64,000 nucleotides of DNA. Source: Haematococcus lacustris. Lineage: Eukaryota > Chlorophyta > Chlorophyceae > Chlamydomonadales > Haematococcaceae. Below are positions 8,671-19,270 of this stretch, one piece after another (positions within the stretch are counted from its first letter, which is position 1; each line of letters starts with the position of its first letter). Below the pieces are notes generated by a model. The model was not told the origin of the DNA, did not search any database, and saw nothing but the letters and a program-made list of their open reading frames with translations. The stretch spans positions 4,530,492 through 4,594,491 of the forward strand of contig JASKMD010000013.1 in assembly GCA_030144725.1 (NCBI GenBank), in the 5' to 3' direction. A program made the position numbers and the translations under genes.

Positions 8671-10482
8671 ATGAGCCAGAGTGACATGCAACATCAAGCC
8701 ACAGTGGATGGCGGTGCCTCAACAATAGATGGGTACATCCCAGCCGTCGAGGCTCCCCCTCCTGCCACTGGACTGCTGGACCTCCTGCCAGAGCTGCTGG
8801 ATGACATCGCTTGCCGCGTCATGCAGCTTGGGGCCAGGAGCCTACTGCCCCTGACCTGCCGTGCCTTCTCCTTGGCCCACCTGCTGCACGCCCCAGCCTT
8901 GCGCATCCAGCTGGGCAGGCAGTGCTGCGACCAGCTGCTCACGCCCCGAGTTGTTGCAGCCCTGCAAGCAAGGACAAGCAAGCTGACTCTCACCTTGTTG
9001 CAGCCAGAGACAAAGGACAGCGAGAGCTACAAGGAGCGGTTGCCCCCCACCTGGCAGCTGCCGCAGACAGAGTACACTCATAATTACACCGAGCTGCTGG
9101 CCTATGCCCTGGCAAAGCTGGACAACTGTGCAGCAGTGGAAGACTGCAACTTGGTCAGCAGGATGTCTTCCTATGACAGCAGTGGAACATACGACCGTTA
9201 CAAGCTCAAACATCTGGGCTGCTCACCTGGCCTTGCCCAGCAGCTGCTGGACAGCTTCCCCAGCCTGACTGCCCTGACTATGGAGGAGCTCCGTGTCTCA
9301 AGCAATGAGCTAGCCAGCCTGCTCTTCCACCCGCCGCTGGCCCTGCAGCTGCAGCAGCTACACCTCACTGATACCAGCTACATGGTTGGTGATGAGCCTG
9401 GAACAGTCAGCACTATGCTCCAAGGTCTGCAGTTGAAGCAGCTCAGCATCGCTGCTAAAACCCCCAGACGGCCTGGTGCACCACGGTTGCCTAGTTTTGA
9501 GCCCTTGAAGCAGCACCTGACCCAGCTGTGCCTCGACTGTTGTGGTCACATTGTTATGAGTGACCTCAGGGAGTGCTTGCAACCTCTGGCTCAGCTGCAG
9601 GTGCTGATCTTGATGGCCTACAATGGCCTGAAGGGCTGGACTGAGTTGCTACAAGCGCTGCCTCAGCTCCACACCCTGCAGCTGCCTGACGTCACAGTCT
9701 CACACCAGCAGGATCTCAACCCACTCGTGGCAGCCACCCAGATCACAAGCCTACAGCTGGGCACAGTTCAGGCATTGGACACCTCATATGCTGATGCGCC
9801 CTGCAGCTGGCAGCGGCTGGAGGTCCGGAGGTCTGAGTTGACGTCATTCACGCACCTGCCCCTGCACTCCCTCACCCAGCCACTAGTGCTGGGGCATCTG
9901 GAAGTCAGTGTGGAGGACATCTCACACCCTGAGGTGGCAGCGGCACTCCACCTGCTGGCTAATGTGGTCAAGGTGCCAGTGAAGATCAAGAAGGTGGAGC
10001 TGGAGCTGAGGATCAACAAAGCTTCATGGTTAATCACTCCCGCACTCCGGCAGCAGCAGAGGGTGGACCTGGCGCAGCTGATATCTCTGCTGCCACCGCC
10101 GCAGCGCTGCTGCGTGGACAAGGTGGACGTCTGTGGCCTTCACGGAGTCACAGCTGCTGATGTCGTGGCACTGGCTCCATTGTGCCGGGACTGCACCCAC
10201 TTTGAGCTGGCCAACGGCAGCATGGAGCCCTCACTGGAGTTCTGGCGCCAGCTGGTACAACTCATGCCCAGTGTGCAGGAAGTCTTCCTTTACCATGTGG
10301 AGGGTAGTATGACAGCAGCCATGCATAACTCGCTGCAGCTCATGGCTGAGCAGCCCTGGGCACGGTGGCTGCATGTCACAATTTACGACCGAAACACTGC
10401 CCCCTCTGAGCTGCCTGCATGTTGGCAGGCTGGCAGCTGGGTGAGGGCTGGCAACATCAAAGTGAGCTTGTGGGCTGATTGA
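8671..10482 (+). CDS. F-box-like/LRR protein, subfamily 1 (gene 3)
   Basis: 603 intact codons from the ATG after the leader. F-box-like residues about 35-81, with L-L-P-E-L-L-D-D-I where others have L-P-P-A-L-L-D-D-I. LRR-like turns follow, with A-D-A-P-C-S-W-Q-R-L-E-V near residue 374 and M-A-E-Q-P-W-A-R-W-L near 558. Compared with subfamily 2 it has the T-E-Y-T-H-N-Y-T-E-L-L insertion near residue 135. The N-terminal 30 residues are more divergent than in other copies (T-I-D-G-Y-I-P-A-V). Function beyond a probable F-box adaptor is unknown. Confidence 0.85.
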   Translation: MSQSDMQHQATVDGGASTIDGYIPAVEAPPPATGLLDLLPELLDDIACRVMQLGARSLLPLTCRAFSLAHLLHAPALRIQLGRQCCDQLLTPRVVAALQARTSKLTLTLLQPETKDSESYKERLPPTWQLPQTEYTHNYTELLAYALAKLDNCAAVEDCNLVSRMSSYDSSGTYDRYKLKHLGCSPGLAQQLLDSFPSLTALTMEELRVSSNELASLLFHPPLALQLQQLHLTDTSYMVGDEPGTVSTMLQGLQLKQLSIAAKTPRRPGAPRLPSFEPLKQHLTQLCLDCCGHIVMSDLRECLQPLAQLQVLILMAYNGLKGWTELLQALPQLHTLQLPDVTVSHQQDLNPLVAATQITSLQLGTVQALDTSYADAPCSWQRLEVRRSELTSFTHLPLHSLTQPLVLGHLEVSVEDISHPEVAAALHLLANVVKVPVKIKKVELELRINKASWLITPALRQQQRVDLAQLISLLPPPQRCCVDKVDVCGLHGVTAADVVALAPLCRDCTHFELANGSMEPSLEFWRQLVQLMPSVQEVFLYHVEGSMTAAMHNSLQLMAEQPWARWLHVTIYDRNTAPSELPACWQAGSWVRAGNIKVSLWAD

Positions 10483-10865
10483 TCTGGCAACTGACAGTGC
10501 TTGGCAGGGCCTCCATGCTTTGTGATGTTCCATGCATGCCATAGTAGTGAATTTCGCCATGCTGGAAGACCCAGGAGCGGTGACACCTACAAGACATGCG
10601 TGGCTGGACAAGACTAGACAGCTTCAACGCTTGGTTTATGCTTGATGACAACAGCTTTGTCACCACACACGTCGAGCCTGCCCTGACACCATACCTGACA
10701 GTAGTGGCCAGGCAGGTCAGTGTTGTATCTAAACTTGATGTTTCAGGTGTTCAGGCAGTGTTCTGGCAGTAGACAGTGGATGGGAGGTTGCATGGGAAAG
10801 GGCATAGACAACCTGAGAAACATATTGTGTATAACACGAGGGGTGGGATGACTGTTCACTTGCTC
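10483..10865 (+). repeat. Conserved 3' flank of subfamily 1 (gene 3)
   Basis: Contains blocks shared with the 3' flanks at 15750, 21201, 33784, 45427 and 50229(-): CAGCTTCAACGCTTG, GATGACAACAGCTTTGTCACC, and GGGAGGTTGCATGGGAA. Likely 3' UTR. No gene seen. Confidence 0.6.
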
Positions 10866-10919
10866 TTCATTGCTTTTCACATGTTATGACCAGCCAATAA
10901 AGCTAGGTTAGGCTAAGGC

Positions 10920-11772
10920 CAGCAGAGCTACTCTGCTGCTACAGTGCTGTCCCTTTGGTTTCCCGACCCCATTCACATTGGCATGGCCTGCCTCATTACC
11001 TTCACATTGGCATGGCCTGACCTGGTGCAGCCTGATGCAGGGCGTCAACTGCCTGCCGCACGCGTCCAAGCTGCCCTGCCACACCTTTTCACTGTAAGCG
11101 TGTCACTGGGAGGTGCCTTGTCTACTTTGCGGGGTGCCTGGTCTGCACTCCGCCCTCATGCAGGCCATGCCTGGAGCAGCAGGGTGAGGCAGGGGGTGTG
11201 GGAGGGGCTTGCACTGCAGCCTGCCCACCTGCACCCTACCAGCCCTACGCCCTGGACCCAGTTGGGCTGCACATATGACCTTGCCCAGTGCCTGGTGGAC
11301 CATGGCTCACCCTGGTGGCTCCTCCATCACATGTACCTGTACCTACTCCCTTACCTAACCTTACACGCACTCTCCCACCTAGCGCTGGCCCAGCCACAGC
11401 AGCCTGGACCTTAGCAGCAGCACTGTCATCCAGCAGCCTGGGACAGGGCCACGTGATGGAAGCCAGCAATACTTTTTCCGCCAGCGCAGCCGACGTCACG
11501 GCACTGCTGCCCGCGCCCCGCTATACTTCTGGCAGGAGCTGGTGCAGCTCATGCCTGCAGTGCAGCAGGTCACTTCCTGGTCTGTTGCAGGTGCTGCCAC
11601 CGAGGCCATGTGCGAGTCACTGCGGTCGATGGCTGGGCAGCCCTGGGCCAGGTGGCTGGGCATCAAGGTCAGTGCTGCAGGGCGGCCGTTGCCTGCATGC
11701 TGCCTGGACATGAACAAGGTGTTCAACAATCCTTCTCAGCCGGGCCGCATCAAGGCTGTGTTTGGTGCTTAG
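10920..11772 (+). pseudogene. Decayed LRR gene, copy P1
   Basis: A fragmentary relative of the LRR family. The early part keeps Y-D-L-A-Q-C-L-V-D (about 11270), matching P-D-L-A-Q-R-L-V-D of intact genes. The last part (11542-11772) keeps L-M-P-A-V-Q-Q-V-T, M-A-G-Q-P-W-A-R-W-L, P-A-C-C and Q-P-G-R-I-K-A-V-F. Stops and shifts break the frame between. The ending R-I-K-x-V-F resembles subfamily 3 (K-L-R-V-W-F). It holds one copy of the 43-bp stretch that is amplified at 46391. Confidence 0.75.
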
Positions 11773-12319
11773 TGCCAGTGGCTAGGGCTAGGTCAGCAGC
11801 CACCTGCAGCCAGGTCAGTGTGATGAGGTGTGTGGGATGGCAGGAGGGCAAGGCCAGCAGTGTGCCTGCCCTGATTGACCTGCATGCGCCACAGCCATGT
11901 ATGAGTTACTGCGGCTTGCATGTGACATCAAACTTCCTCCATGCACTCACCTACGAAAGTCTTGCCTGATGCTGGCTGACTGATGACCACTGTGTGTCAG
12001 GCTGGCAGGGTCAGGGTGGCCATTGAGTCATGAGCGCATGTGTTGCAAGCGTTGGCAGGGGCTAGGCTGCAATGCTGGAGCAAGCTGTCAGGGTCTGAGT
12101 GTCCTAGGTTGTTACCTGTACATCAGTGAAGGTGATGGGCTTGGTGTGGGGGCGGTGTCACAGGTGATATGCTGCACCATGCATCCTAGCTTTAAGAGAC
12201 GCTAGTGCCTCCGGTCACACCACACGGCCTCCATGAACTTGAGGGGTTTAAATCTGAGAGGACAGTGGACACAGGCAAGCTGGTCAGCCATGGGCCTTGA
12301 TTTGACAGACAGACGATGT
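11773..12319 (+). repeat. Block downstream of decayed LRR copies, copy 1
   Basis: Shared with 16881, 22659, 36561 and 47366. Markers are CAGCCACCTGCAGCCAGGTC, GCAAGGCCAGCAGTGTGCC and ATGAGCGCATGTGTTGCAAG. No gene recognised. In copies 1, 3 and 5 it leads into a Fanzor-like fragment; in copies 2 and 4 it leads to a CCCCG array. Confidence 0.75.
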
Positions 12320-12735
12320 CAGTGTGTGTGTGTGCACTACACTTCCCCAATCATCCTCCCCCTCCACCGCCAGCCCCCAGCTCACCCAGGAGCAACAGCC
12401 GCCCAGGTTCAGCAGCAGAGGCCCCTGTGGTGAGACTGCCACACATCAGCAAGGCCCTAGCTGAGCAGTGTGAGTCTGTGTTTGATCCAGCCACACAGAT
12501 TGGGGTGGGCATCAACGCCAGCGTCACCCAGGCAGTCAGTGCAGGTTGGGGCCACACAGAGCACTGCCACTAGCACCTTGCAGCAGCCAGCTCAGCCGGC
12601 ACCTCCCTGGAGGCCACATGGCAGCACATCACCATCACCCTGGCCACATGGGATGCGGTAAAGGAGGTGTACCTGTACCATGATTGTGCACGGCAGCGGC
12701 TGAGGCTGTACGGAGCCCAGGAAGTTGAGGGTGGA
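12320..12735 (+). pseudogene. Fanzor/TnpB-like fragment, copy Fz1
   Basis: Carries the RuvC-I-like segment I-G-V-G-I-N-A-S-V-T-Q-A-V-S-A (12499-12543). A helical part follows, L-A-A-A-S-S-A-G-T-S-L-E-A, then L-A-T-W-D-A-V and R-L-R-L-Y-G-A-Q (12575-12720), in other frames. The stretch between these two blocks and everything after them is missing relative to copies Fz2 and Fz3. The RuvC-I aspartate is Asn here. The match to eukaryotic TnpB (Fanzor) is by motif order across the copies, not by a search. Confidence 0.5.
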
Positions 12736-12955
12736 TGGGTGGCTGAGGCTGTAGCAGTTGTTTGGGAAGGTGAGGGTGGGTGGCCAGGCAGGCATGATTA
12801 AGTCAGCTCTTGTCTGCCTGGCCACAGCTCTTGTCTGCCTGGCTGCCAGATGCTTAGGCTTTGGGCCTCTTTTGCCACCTTCTGACTGTCCAATCATCCA
12901 GGGAGAGGTTGCTGTAATCAGTTGTAGCCGTGCATTGTGGCTCACCCTGATTTGT
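12736..12955. other. Unassigned spacer
   Basis: About 220 bp with a tandem GCTCTTGTCTGCCTGGCCACA-like duplication (about 12810-12845); no gene recognised. Confidence 0.4.
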
Positions 12956-12959
12956 GCTG

Positions 12960-13225
12960 GAGCGGCATACAGAGGCTACGTAAGAAAGCTTCCTCAACAC
13001 CGGGCAGATGATATGTGCCGTACAAGATTCCGTCGTCTGGTCTGGTGGTGATGGGCTGCTCACGTGACCCGTCCCTGTAAGGAAGGTAAGCACGCAGATG
13101 CCAGATGTGTAAAGGCATGATGCAGGCAGCACAAGGAAAAAACGTCGAGCAGATAAGGCTGGGTGTGCTGAACACGTCCGCAGCATGTGACGGGAAGCTT
13201 TGAATGCCTCACTGAGAGTTCTCAA
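12960..13225 (+). repeat. Far-upstream block of gene 4
   Basis: Shared with 42598-42810 and, inverted, with 56995-57180. Markers are GGGCTGCTCACGTGACCCG, AAGGTAAGCACGCAGATGC and CAGCATGTGAC. It lies in the same place ahead of three LRR genes, so it may be part of their upstream control region. Confidence 0.5.
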
Positions 13226-13248
13226 TCCCACCAAAGATGTCAGTGTCG

Positions 13249-13303
13249 CCTAGGCGCGTCACCAAGGCGCGTCGCCAAGGCGCGTTGCCAAGGCGCGTCG
13301 CCC
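13249..13303. repeat. 14-16-bp tandem repeat
   Basis: Four units of CCAAGGCGCGTCG-type sequence derived from the CCTAGGCGCATCGCC motif that opens the family promoter block. Confidence 0.8.
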
Positions 13304-13429
13304 TGCGCTATTGAATAGTTTTTGCTCGATGCTTTGCAATTCTGGGTATCGGGTGGAGGAGGGTTGAGTAGATGAAGAGGGTTTGATGCGAATATGGGGT
13401 TATACAAGAGGGATAAATAGGTCACACAC

Positions 13430-13690
13430 AGAGGCAGATCTATGCTGCTCAATAATCGGCCTCGCCCAGCTGCACTTGCGCATTGACATCGGGCCGCGAA
13501 AGTCAAAACTCGGCTCGGCTCGGCGGCCCAGCTGGACTTGGGCTGTAACATCGGGCCGCACAAGCCGAACCGCTCGTAAGTCATCAGAAGCGCCTGTGGG
13601 AGTAGCCAGGGAGTATAGTTTCACGCCAGCTGTGATGTACTGGCTTATGTCCGAGGTCCACGCTGCTGCTATCTTTCTGCTCTGCAGGCT
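13430..13690 (+). promoter_or_regulatory. Upstream block of gene 4
   Basis: Contains the repeated elements ACATCGGGCCGCACAAGCC (duplicated here, about 13485 and 13550), CGCTCGTAAGTCATCAGAA and GGCTTATGTCCGAGGTCCA. Position and conservation suggest a promoter and 5' UTR. Confidence 0.4.
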
Positions 13691-13754
13691 CATTTGAAGG
13701 CATCGCCGAGGCACCGCCGACAGAAGTGAGCTGAGAGCAGCCAGGCGCAGCCAG

Positions 13755-13787
13755 GTACGTACCCACACCCACACCCAGCCAACCATA

Positions 13788-13822
<35 letters not shown>

Positions 13823-13864
13823 CCCTCACACCCTGACAGCCTTGTTGCTTCACCCACTCTGCAG
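13755..13864 (+). other. Leader intron of LRR gene 4
   Basis: 110 bp, donor GTACGTACC, acceptor CTCTGCAG. It is the longest of the set because the internal GCT-repeat has expanded to about ten units. Translation through the intron end gives a spurious N-terminal extension of the ORF. Confidence 0.7.
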
Positions 13865-13880
13865 GTCACCAGTCCCAGCT

Positions 13881-15749
13881 ATGAGCCAGCGTGACATGCA
13901 CCATCAAGTCAAAGAGGATGGCGGTGCCTCAGCAACAGATGGGTACAGCCCAGCCGGCGAGGCGCCCCCTCCTGCCACTAGGCTGCTGGACCTCCCGCCA
14001 GCGCTGCTGGGTGACATCGCTTGCCGGGTCATGCAGCTTGGGGCCAGGAGCCTGCTGCCCCTGACCTGCCGCACCTTCTCCCTGGCCCGCCTGCTGCACG
14101 CCCCAGCCTTGCGCATCCAGCTGGGCAGGCGGTGCTACAAGCAGCTGCTCACGCCCCGAGTTGTCGCAGCCCTGCAAGCGAGGACAAGCAAGCTGACATT
14201 GACCTTGGAGCAGCCAGAGACAGAAGACAGCATAGTTTACAGCGAGCAATCGACACTGATCTTGTGGCAGGCAGAGATAGAGGACAGCTATAGGAAGCTG
14301 CCGCAGACAGAGGGCAGCCGACATTACACCGAGATGCTGGCCTATGCCTTGGCAAAGCTGGACAACTGTGCATCAGTGGAGGTCTGCAGATTGGTCAGCA
14401 GCGGCACATATGACCGCAACAGTCACAGGCATCTGCGCTGCTCACCTGGCCTTGCCCAGCAGCTGCTGGACAGCTTCCCCAGCCTGACTGCCCTGACCCT
14501 GCAGGGGCTATGTGTCTCAAGCGATGCGCTAGCCAGCCTGCTCTCCCACCCGACGCTGGCTCTGCAGCTGCAGCAGCTACACCTGTATGTTGACAGGGAT
14601 ACGGCGGTTGTAAGGCTTGGATCAGTGGACCCTCCGTTCCGAAGTCTGCCGTTGCAGCGGTTGATGCGGTTAGAGCAGCTCAGCATAGTTGCCGCAAACC
14701 CGGAACAGCCAGGCACACCATGGCTGCCTAGCTTTGAGCCCCTGGCGCAACACCTGACCCAGCTGCACATTGGGTGTCATTTCACTAACCTGAGCTTTTT
14801 TAGAGAGTATCTGCAACCTCTGGCTCAGCTGCAGGTGCTGACTATATCCAACCTTTGGAAGCTGGAGGGCCTGACTGAGCTGCTGCAGGTTCTGCAGGCA
14901 TTGCCTCAGCTCCACACCCTGCAGCTGCCAGACGCCACAGTCTCAGGCCAGCAGCAGCTCGACACACTCCTGGCAGCCACCCAGATCACAAGCCTCCAGC
15001 TGTACCAAGTTGAGCATTTGGACACCTCAGATGCTGATGCGCCCTGCAGCTGGCAGCGGCTGGAGCTGACTGGGACTATTGACTTCCAGGTGGAGCTCCC
15101 GTGGTTTGACTGGGAGGCATTCACGCACCTGCCCCTGCACTCCCTCTCTCAGCCTCTAGTATTGGGGACAGTGGAAATCTCAGGTACTGTGGTGGCAGCC
15201 GCACTCTACAGCCTGGCAGAAAAGATCAAGGTGTCAGTGCAGATCACGCAGCTGGTGCTGAACATGCTTAGCATGCCGAGCGGGGAGCAGTTGAGGACAC
15301 TACAGCAGCAAAGGGTGGACCTGGCGCAGCTGGTAGCTCTGCTGCAACCGTTGCAGTGCTGCGGGAAGGTGGTGGTCCGTGGCCTGCATCAAGTCACAGC
15401 TGCTGATGTCCTGGCACTGGCTCCATTGTGCCGGGACTGCACCCACTTTGAGCTGTGTGACGGCAGCATTGAGCCCTCACTGGAGTTCTGGCGCCAGCTG
15501 GTGCAGCTCATGCCCACTGTGCAGGAGGTCAAGTTTATCCGTGATATGGGAAGTGCCTGTGCAGCCATGCATGAGTCGCTGCAGCTCATGGCTGAGCAGC
15601 CCTGGGCACGGTGGCTGCATGTCATAATCTACAGCTACTGGACTGCCACTGAGGTGCCTGAATGTTGGCGGGCTGGCAGCTGGTTGAAGGCTGGCATATT
15701 CAATGTGAGCATGTGGGTTGATTCATATTGCATTGATTACGAAGATTGA
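13881..15749 (+). CDS. F-box-like/LRR protein, subfamily 1 (gene 4)
   Basis: 622 codons from the ATG that matches the start of the paralogues. An in-frame opening back to 13842 is the translated intron end and is not used. F-box-like residues about 35-81. There are extra residues at about 115-145, where two Q-x-E-x-E-D-S-type segments are repeated, and around residue 235 (V-D-R-D-T-A-V-V). The A-D-A-P-C-S-W-Q-R motif lies near 384 and M-A-E-Q-P-W-A-R-W-L near 570. The segment A-A-L-Y-S-L-A-E through Q-I-T-Q-L-V-L-N-M is shared only with the gene at 31999, which suggests exchange between the two. Confidence 0.85.
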   Translation: MSQRDMHHQVKEDGGASATDGYSPAGEAPPPATRLLDLPPALLGDIACRVMQLGARSLLPLTCRTFSLARLLHAPALRIQLGRRCYKQLLTPRVVAALQARTSKLTLTLEQPETEDSIVYSEQSTLILWQAEIEDSYRKLPQTEGSRHYTEMLAYALAKLDNCASVEVCRLVSSGTYDRNSHRHLRCSPGLAQQLLDSFPSLTALTLQGLCVSSDALASLLSHPTLALQLQQLHLYVDRDTAVVRLGSVDPPFRSLPLQRLMRLEQLSIVAANPEQPGTPWLPSFEPLAQHLTQLHIGCHFTNLSFFREYLQPLAQLQVLTISNLWKLEGLTELLQVLQALPQLHTLQLPDATVSGQQQLDTLLAATQITSLQLYQVEHLDTSDADAPCSWQRLELTGTIDFQVELPWFDWEAFTHLPLHSLSQPLVLGTVEISGTVVAAALYSLAEKIKVSVQITQLVLNMLSMPSGEQLRTLQQQRVDLAQLVALLQPLQCCGKVVVRGLHQVTAADVLALAPLCRDCTHFELCDGSIEPSLEFWRQLVQLMPTVQEVKFIRDMGSACAAMHESLQLMAEQPWARWLHVIIYSYWTATEVPECWRAGSWLKAGIFNVSMWVDSYCIDYED

Positions 15750-16125
15750 CGTGGCCTTCATGCTTTGTGGTGATACATGCCACAGTACTGATTGTCGCCA
15801 TGCTGGAAGACCCAGGAACGATGACACCAACAAGACATGCATGGCTGGACCAGACTAGACAGCTCCAACGCTTGCATCATGCTGTATGACAACAGCTTTG
15901 TTACCGCACACGTTGAGCCTGACCTGACACCATATCTGACAGTCGTGGCCAGGCAAGGCCGGAGTAGCGGCTTCAAGTGTTGAGGCTGATGTGATAGTGG
16001 CTGGGAGGTTGCATGAGAAGAATCCTAGAAAACATAAGGCACGCATTGTGTATTACACGGGGGGTGGGATGACTGTTCAGTTGCTACTCATTCCATTACA
16101 GTTTGTGACCAGCCAGCACAGCTAG
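15750..16125 (+). repeat. Conserved 3' flank of gene 4
   Basis: Same blocks as after gene 3 (GACAACAGCTTTGTTACCGC, GCTGGGAGGTTGCATG). Probably 3' UTR; no gene. Confidence 0.6.
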
Positions 16126-16129
16126 GGTT

Positions 16130-16880
16130 AGGCTAAGGCCAGCAGAGCTACTCTGCTGCTACAGTGCTGTCCCTTAGAATTCCTAACCCTGTCCACATTG
16201 GCATGACCTGACCTGGTGCAGCCCGATGCAGCGCCTGACCTGCCTGCCGCACAAGTATCCAAACGGCTCGGCCACACCACTCCACTTTATGATGATGGTG
16301 GCGAAGAGGAGCTTCTGTTTCTCTTCCCGCAACCTCTAGCACAGCCCCTAACCTGACCTGGGACCAGGACCTGGACACCGTACTTGCAGTAACGCGGCTC
16401 ACTAGCCTCCAGTTGTCCGTGCAGCCGCAGCAGCACTGCACCAAGGACTCTCGACACCCTACCCCACCTGCCGCTGTCCTTGCAGCCGCAACAGCCTGGA
16501 CATGGGACATGGTTGCAGGCAGCCATCTGTTTGCTCATCCATGCAGCCATCTGTCACGGCACTGGCTCCACTGTGCCGAGCCTGCACCCACCTCAGGTTC
16601 CGCTATGGCAGCGCCCAAGCCTCGCCTATGCTTCTGGCAGCAGCTCGTGCAGCTCATGCCTGCAGAGCAGCAGGTCTCTTTGTGGGTGCTGCCAGGGTGC
16701 TGCCACTTAGCCCATGTGCGAGTCACTGCGGTTGATGGCTGGGCAGCCCCGGGTCAGGTGGCTGGTCATCAAGGTCAGTGCTGCAGGGCGGCCGTTGCCT
16801 GCATGCTGCCTGGACATTAACAAGGTGTTCAACAACTCTTCTCAGCCGGGCCGCATCAAGGTAGTGTTTAGTGCTCAGTG
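16130..16880 (+). pseudogene. Decayed LRR gene, copy P2
   Basis: Keeps L-V-Q-L-M-P-A-E-Q-Q-V (about 16645-16675), M-A-G-Q-P-R-V-R-W-L, P-A-C-C-L-D and the ending G-R-I-K-V-V-F. The upstream part holds LRR-like scraps (L-S-L-Q-P-Q-Q and L-A-P-L-C-R-A-C-T-H-L) in several frames. Not translatable as one protein. Confidence 0.75.
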
Positions 16881-17240
16881 CCAGTGGCTAGGGCTAGGTC
16901 ACTGCACTGGCCCTGAGCATGATGGCGGTGCTGGATCATGGCAGGCGCTAGTGAGCCAGCAGCCACCTGCAGCCAGGTCAGTGTGATGAGGCGTGTGGGA
17001 TGGCAGGGAGGCAAGGCCAGCAGCGTGCCTGCCATGATTGACTTGCATGTGCCACAGCCATGTATGAGTTACTGCGGCTTGCATGCGGCATCACACTTCC
17101 TCCCATGCACTCACCTTCTACAATCTGGCCTGGTGCTGGCTGACTGATGACCAGTGTCAGGCTGGCAGGGTCAGGGTGGCCATGGAGTCATGAGCGCATG
17201 TGTCGCAAGCGCTGGTAGGGGCTGGGCTGCATTGCTGGAG
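16881..17240 (+). repeat. Block downstream of decayed LRR copies, copy 2
   Basis: Same block as 11773. It is cut inside GCTGGGCTGCATTGCTGGAG by the start of the CCCCG array. Confidence 0.8.
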
Positions 17241-18627
17241 CCGCCCCGCCCCGCCCCGCCCCGCCCCGCCCCGCCCCGCCCCGCCCCGCCCCGCCCCGCC
17301 CCGCCCCGCCCCGCCCCGCCCCGCCCCGCCCCGCCCCGCCCCGCCCCGCCCCGCCCCGCCCCGCCCCGCCCCGCCCCGCCCCGCCCCGCCCCGCCCCGCC
17401 CCGCCCCGCCCCGCCCCGCCCCGCCCCGCCCCGCCCCGCCCCGCCCCGCCCCGCCCCGCCCCGCCCCGCCCCGCCCCGCCCCGCCCCGCCCCGCCCCGCC
17501 CCGCCCCGCCCCGCCCCGCCCCGCCCCGCCCCGCCCCGCCCCGCCCCGCCCCGCCCCGCCCCGCCCCGCCCCGCCCCGCCCCGCCCCGCCCCGCCCCGCC
17601 CCGCCCCGCCCCGCCCCGCCCCGCCCCGCCCCGCCCCGCCCCGCCCCGCCCCGCCCCGCCCCGCCCCGCCCCGCCCCGCCCCGCCCCGCCCCGCCCCGCC
17701 CCGCCCCGCCCCGCCCCGCCCCGCCCCGCCCCGCCCCGCCCCGCCCCGCCCCGCCCCGCCCCGCCCCGCCCCGCCCCGCCCCGCCCCGCCCCGCCCCGCC
17801 CCGCCCCGCCCCGCCCCGCCCCGCCCCGCCCCGCCCCGCCCCGCCCCGCCCCGCCCCGCCCCGCCCCGCCCCGCCCCGCCCCGCCCCGCCCCGCCCCGCC
17901 CCGCCCCGCCCCGCCCCGCCCCGCCCCGCCCCGCCCCGCCCCGCCCCGCCCCGCCCCGCCCCGCCCCGCCCCGCCCCGCCCCGCCCCGCCCCGCCCCGCC
18001 CCGCCCCGCCCCGCCCCGCCCCGCCCCGCCCCGCCCCGCCCCGCCCCGCCCCGCCCCGCCCCGCCCCGCCCCGCCCCGCCCCGCCCCGCCCCGCCCCGCC
18101 CCGCCCCGCCCCGCCCCGCCCCGCCCCGCCCCGCCCCGCCCCGCCCCGCCCCGCCCCGCCCCGCCCCGCCCCGCCCCGCCCCGCCCCGCCCCGCCCCGCC
18201 CCGCCCCGCCCCGCCCCGCCCCGCCCCGCCCCGCCCCGCCCCGCCCCGCCCCGCCCCGCCCCGCCCCGCCCCGCCCCGCCCCGCCCCGCCCCGCCCCGCC
18301 CCGCCCCGCCCCGCCCCGCCCCGCCCCGCCCCGCCCCGCCCCGCCCCGCCCCGCCCCGCCCCGCCCCGCCCCGCCCCGCCCCGCCCCGCCCCGCCCCGCC
18401 CCGCCCCGCCCCGCCCCGCCCCGCCCCGCCCCGCCCCGCCCCGCCCCGCCCCGCCCCGCCCCGCCCCGCCCCGCCCCGCCCCGCCCCGCCCCGCCCCGCC
18501 CCGCCCCGCCCCGCCCCGCCCCGCCCCGCCCCGCCCCGCCCCGCCCCGCCCCGCCCCGCCCCGCCCCGCCCCGCCCCGCCCCGCCCCGCCCCGCCCCGCC
18601 CCGCCCCGCCCCGCCCCGCCCCGCCCC
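17241..18627. repeat. (CCCCG)n array, about 277 units
   Basis: An uninterrupted 1387-bp pentanucleotide array; CCCCG on the + strand, GGGGC on the - strand. No stop exists in any frame, so long Pro/Arg/Ala and Gly/Arg/Ala frames on both strands are artefacts. The - strand has very high G-quadruplex potential. The exact unit count may be affected by assembly. Confidence 0.97.
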
Positions 18628-19200
18628 AACAATGGGTCTGCTCCTCCTTGCGCATAGGGAGGAAGGCGCAGGTACTCGGCCCGCTCGTTTAGATCGGTAG
18701 CTAGGCTTGTTGAGCCACCGATGCAGGCTCCGAACGAGCCCCAGCTGCCCCCCTTGGGCTGAACAGCACCCAGCGGGCCCAGGCCCTCCATGACAACGCG
18801 CTTGAGCCTGCCCAATGGAGTCCCCCAGTGGCTGGGCCGCTGAGAAGGGGGACGCCTCACCAGAAATCACTTGCCCAATCTCACGCATTCCCACTCCGGT
18901 GTGGGGGGCTGGAAAATGTTGCATGGGAAGAACGCTAGGCGCATCGCCCTCGGATTTGTGCAAGGCTAACGTGCTCCTGCTCGCCGATCTACCTCGCCCC
19001 GCTGTACTTGGGCGTAAGCGTCAGCCGATGCCAAAGTCGAAGCTGAAGCGCGTGAGCCGAAACTAATACATCGCGCCGCTGGTAAGTGATCGGGAAGCGC
19101 CTGTGAAACGGCCATGTGTGCTCATCGCCCATGGATTGGATGGTCTGCTGGATTATGTCGCCAAACATCGCTGATGTCCGAGGTCCACGCTGCTGCCCCC
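18628..19200 (+). promoter_or_regulatory. Spacer and upstream block of gene 5
   Basis: From about 18800 it shares GGCCGCTGAGAAGGGGGACG and CCGGTGTGGGGGGCTGGAAA with 37755-37855, which follows the second CCCCG array. It then carries GCATCGCCCTCGG and the leader-proximal TGATGTCCGAGGTCCACG. 18628-18800 has nothing recognisable. Confidence 0.4.
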
Positions 19201-19270
19201 TCTCTGCTCCGCAGGCTTCTTCAAAGGCATCGCTGACAGAAGCGAGCTGAGGGCAGCCAGGAGCATCCAG

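Noticed and set aside
13842..13880. N-terminal extension M-L-L-H-P-L-C-R of gene 4
   Set aside because: It is the translated end of the leader intron; paralogues start at the ATG after it.
17154..18963. Very long Pro-Arg-Ala and Gly-Arg-Ala reading frames on both strands
   Set aside because: (CCCCG)n has no stop in any frame; the frames exist only because of the array.
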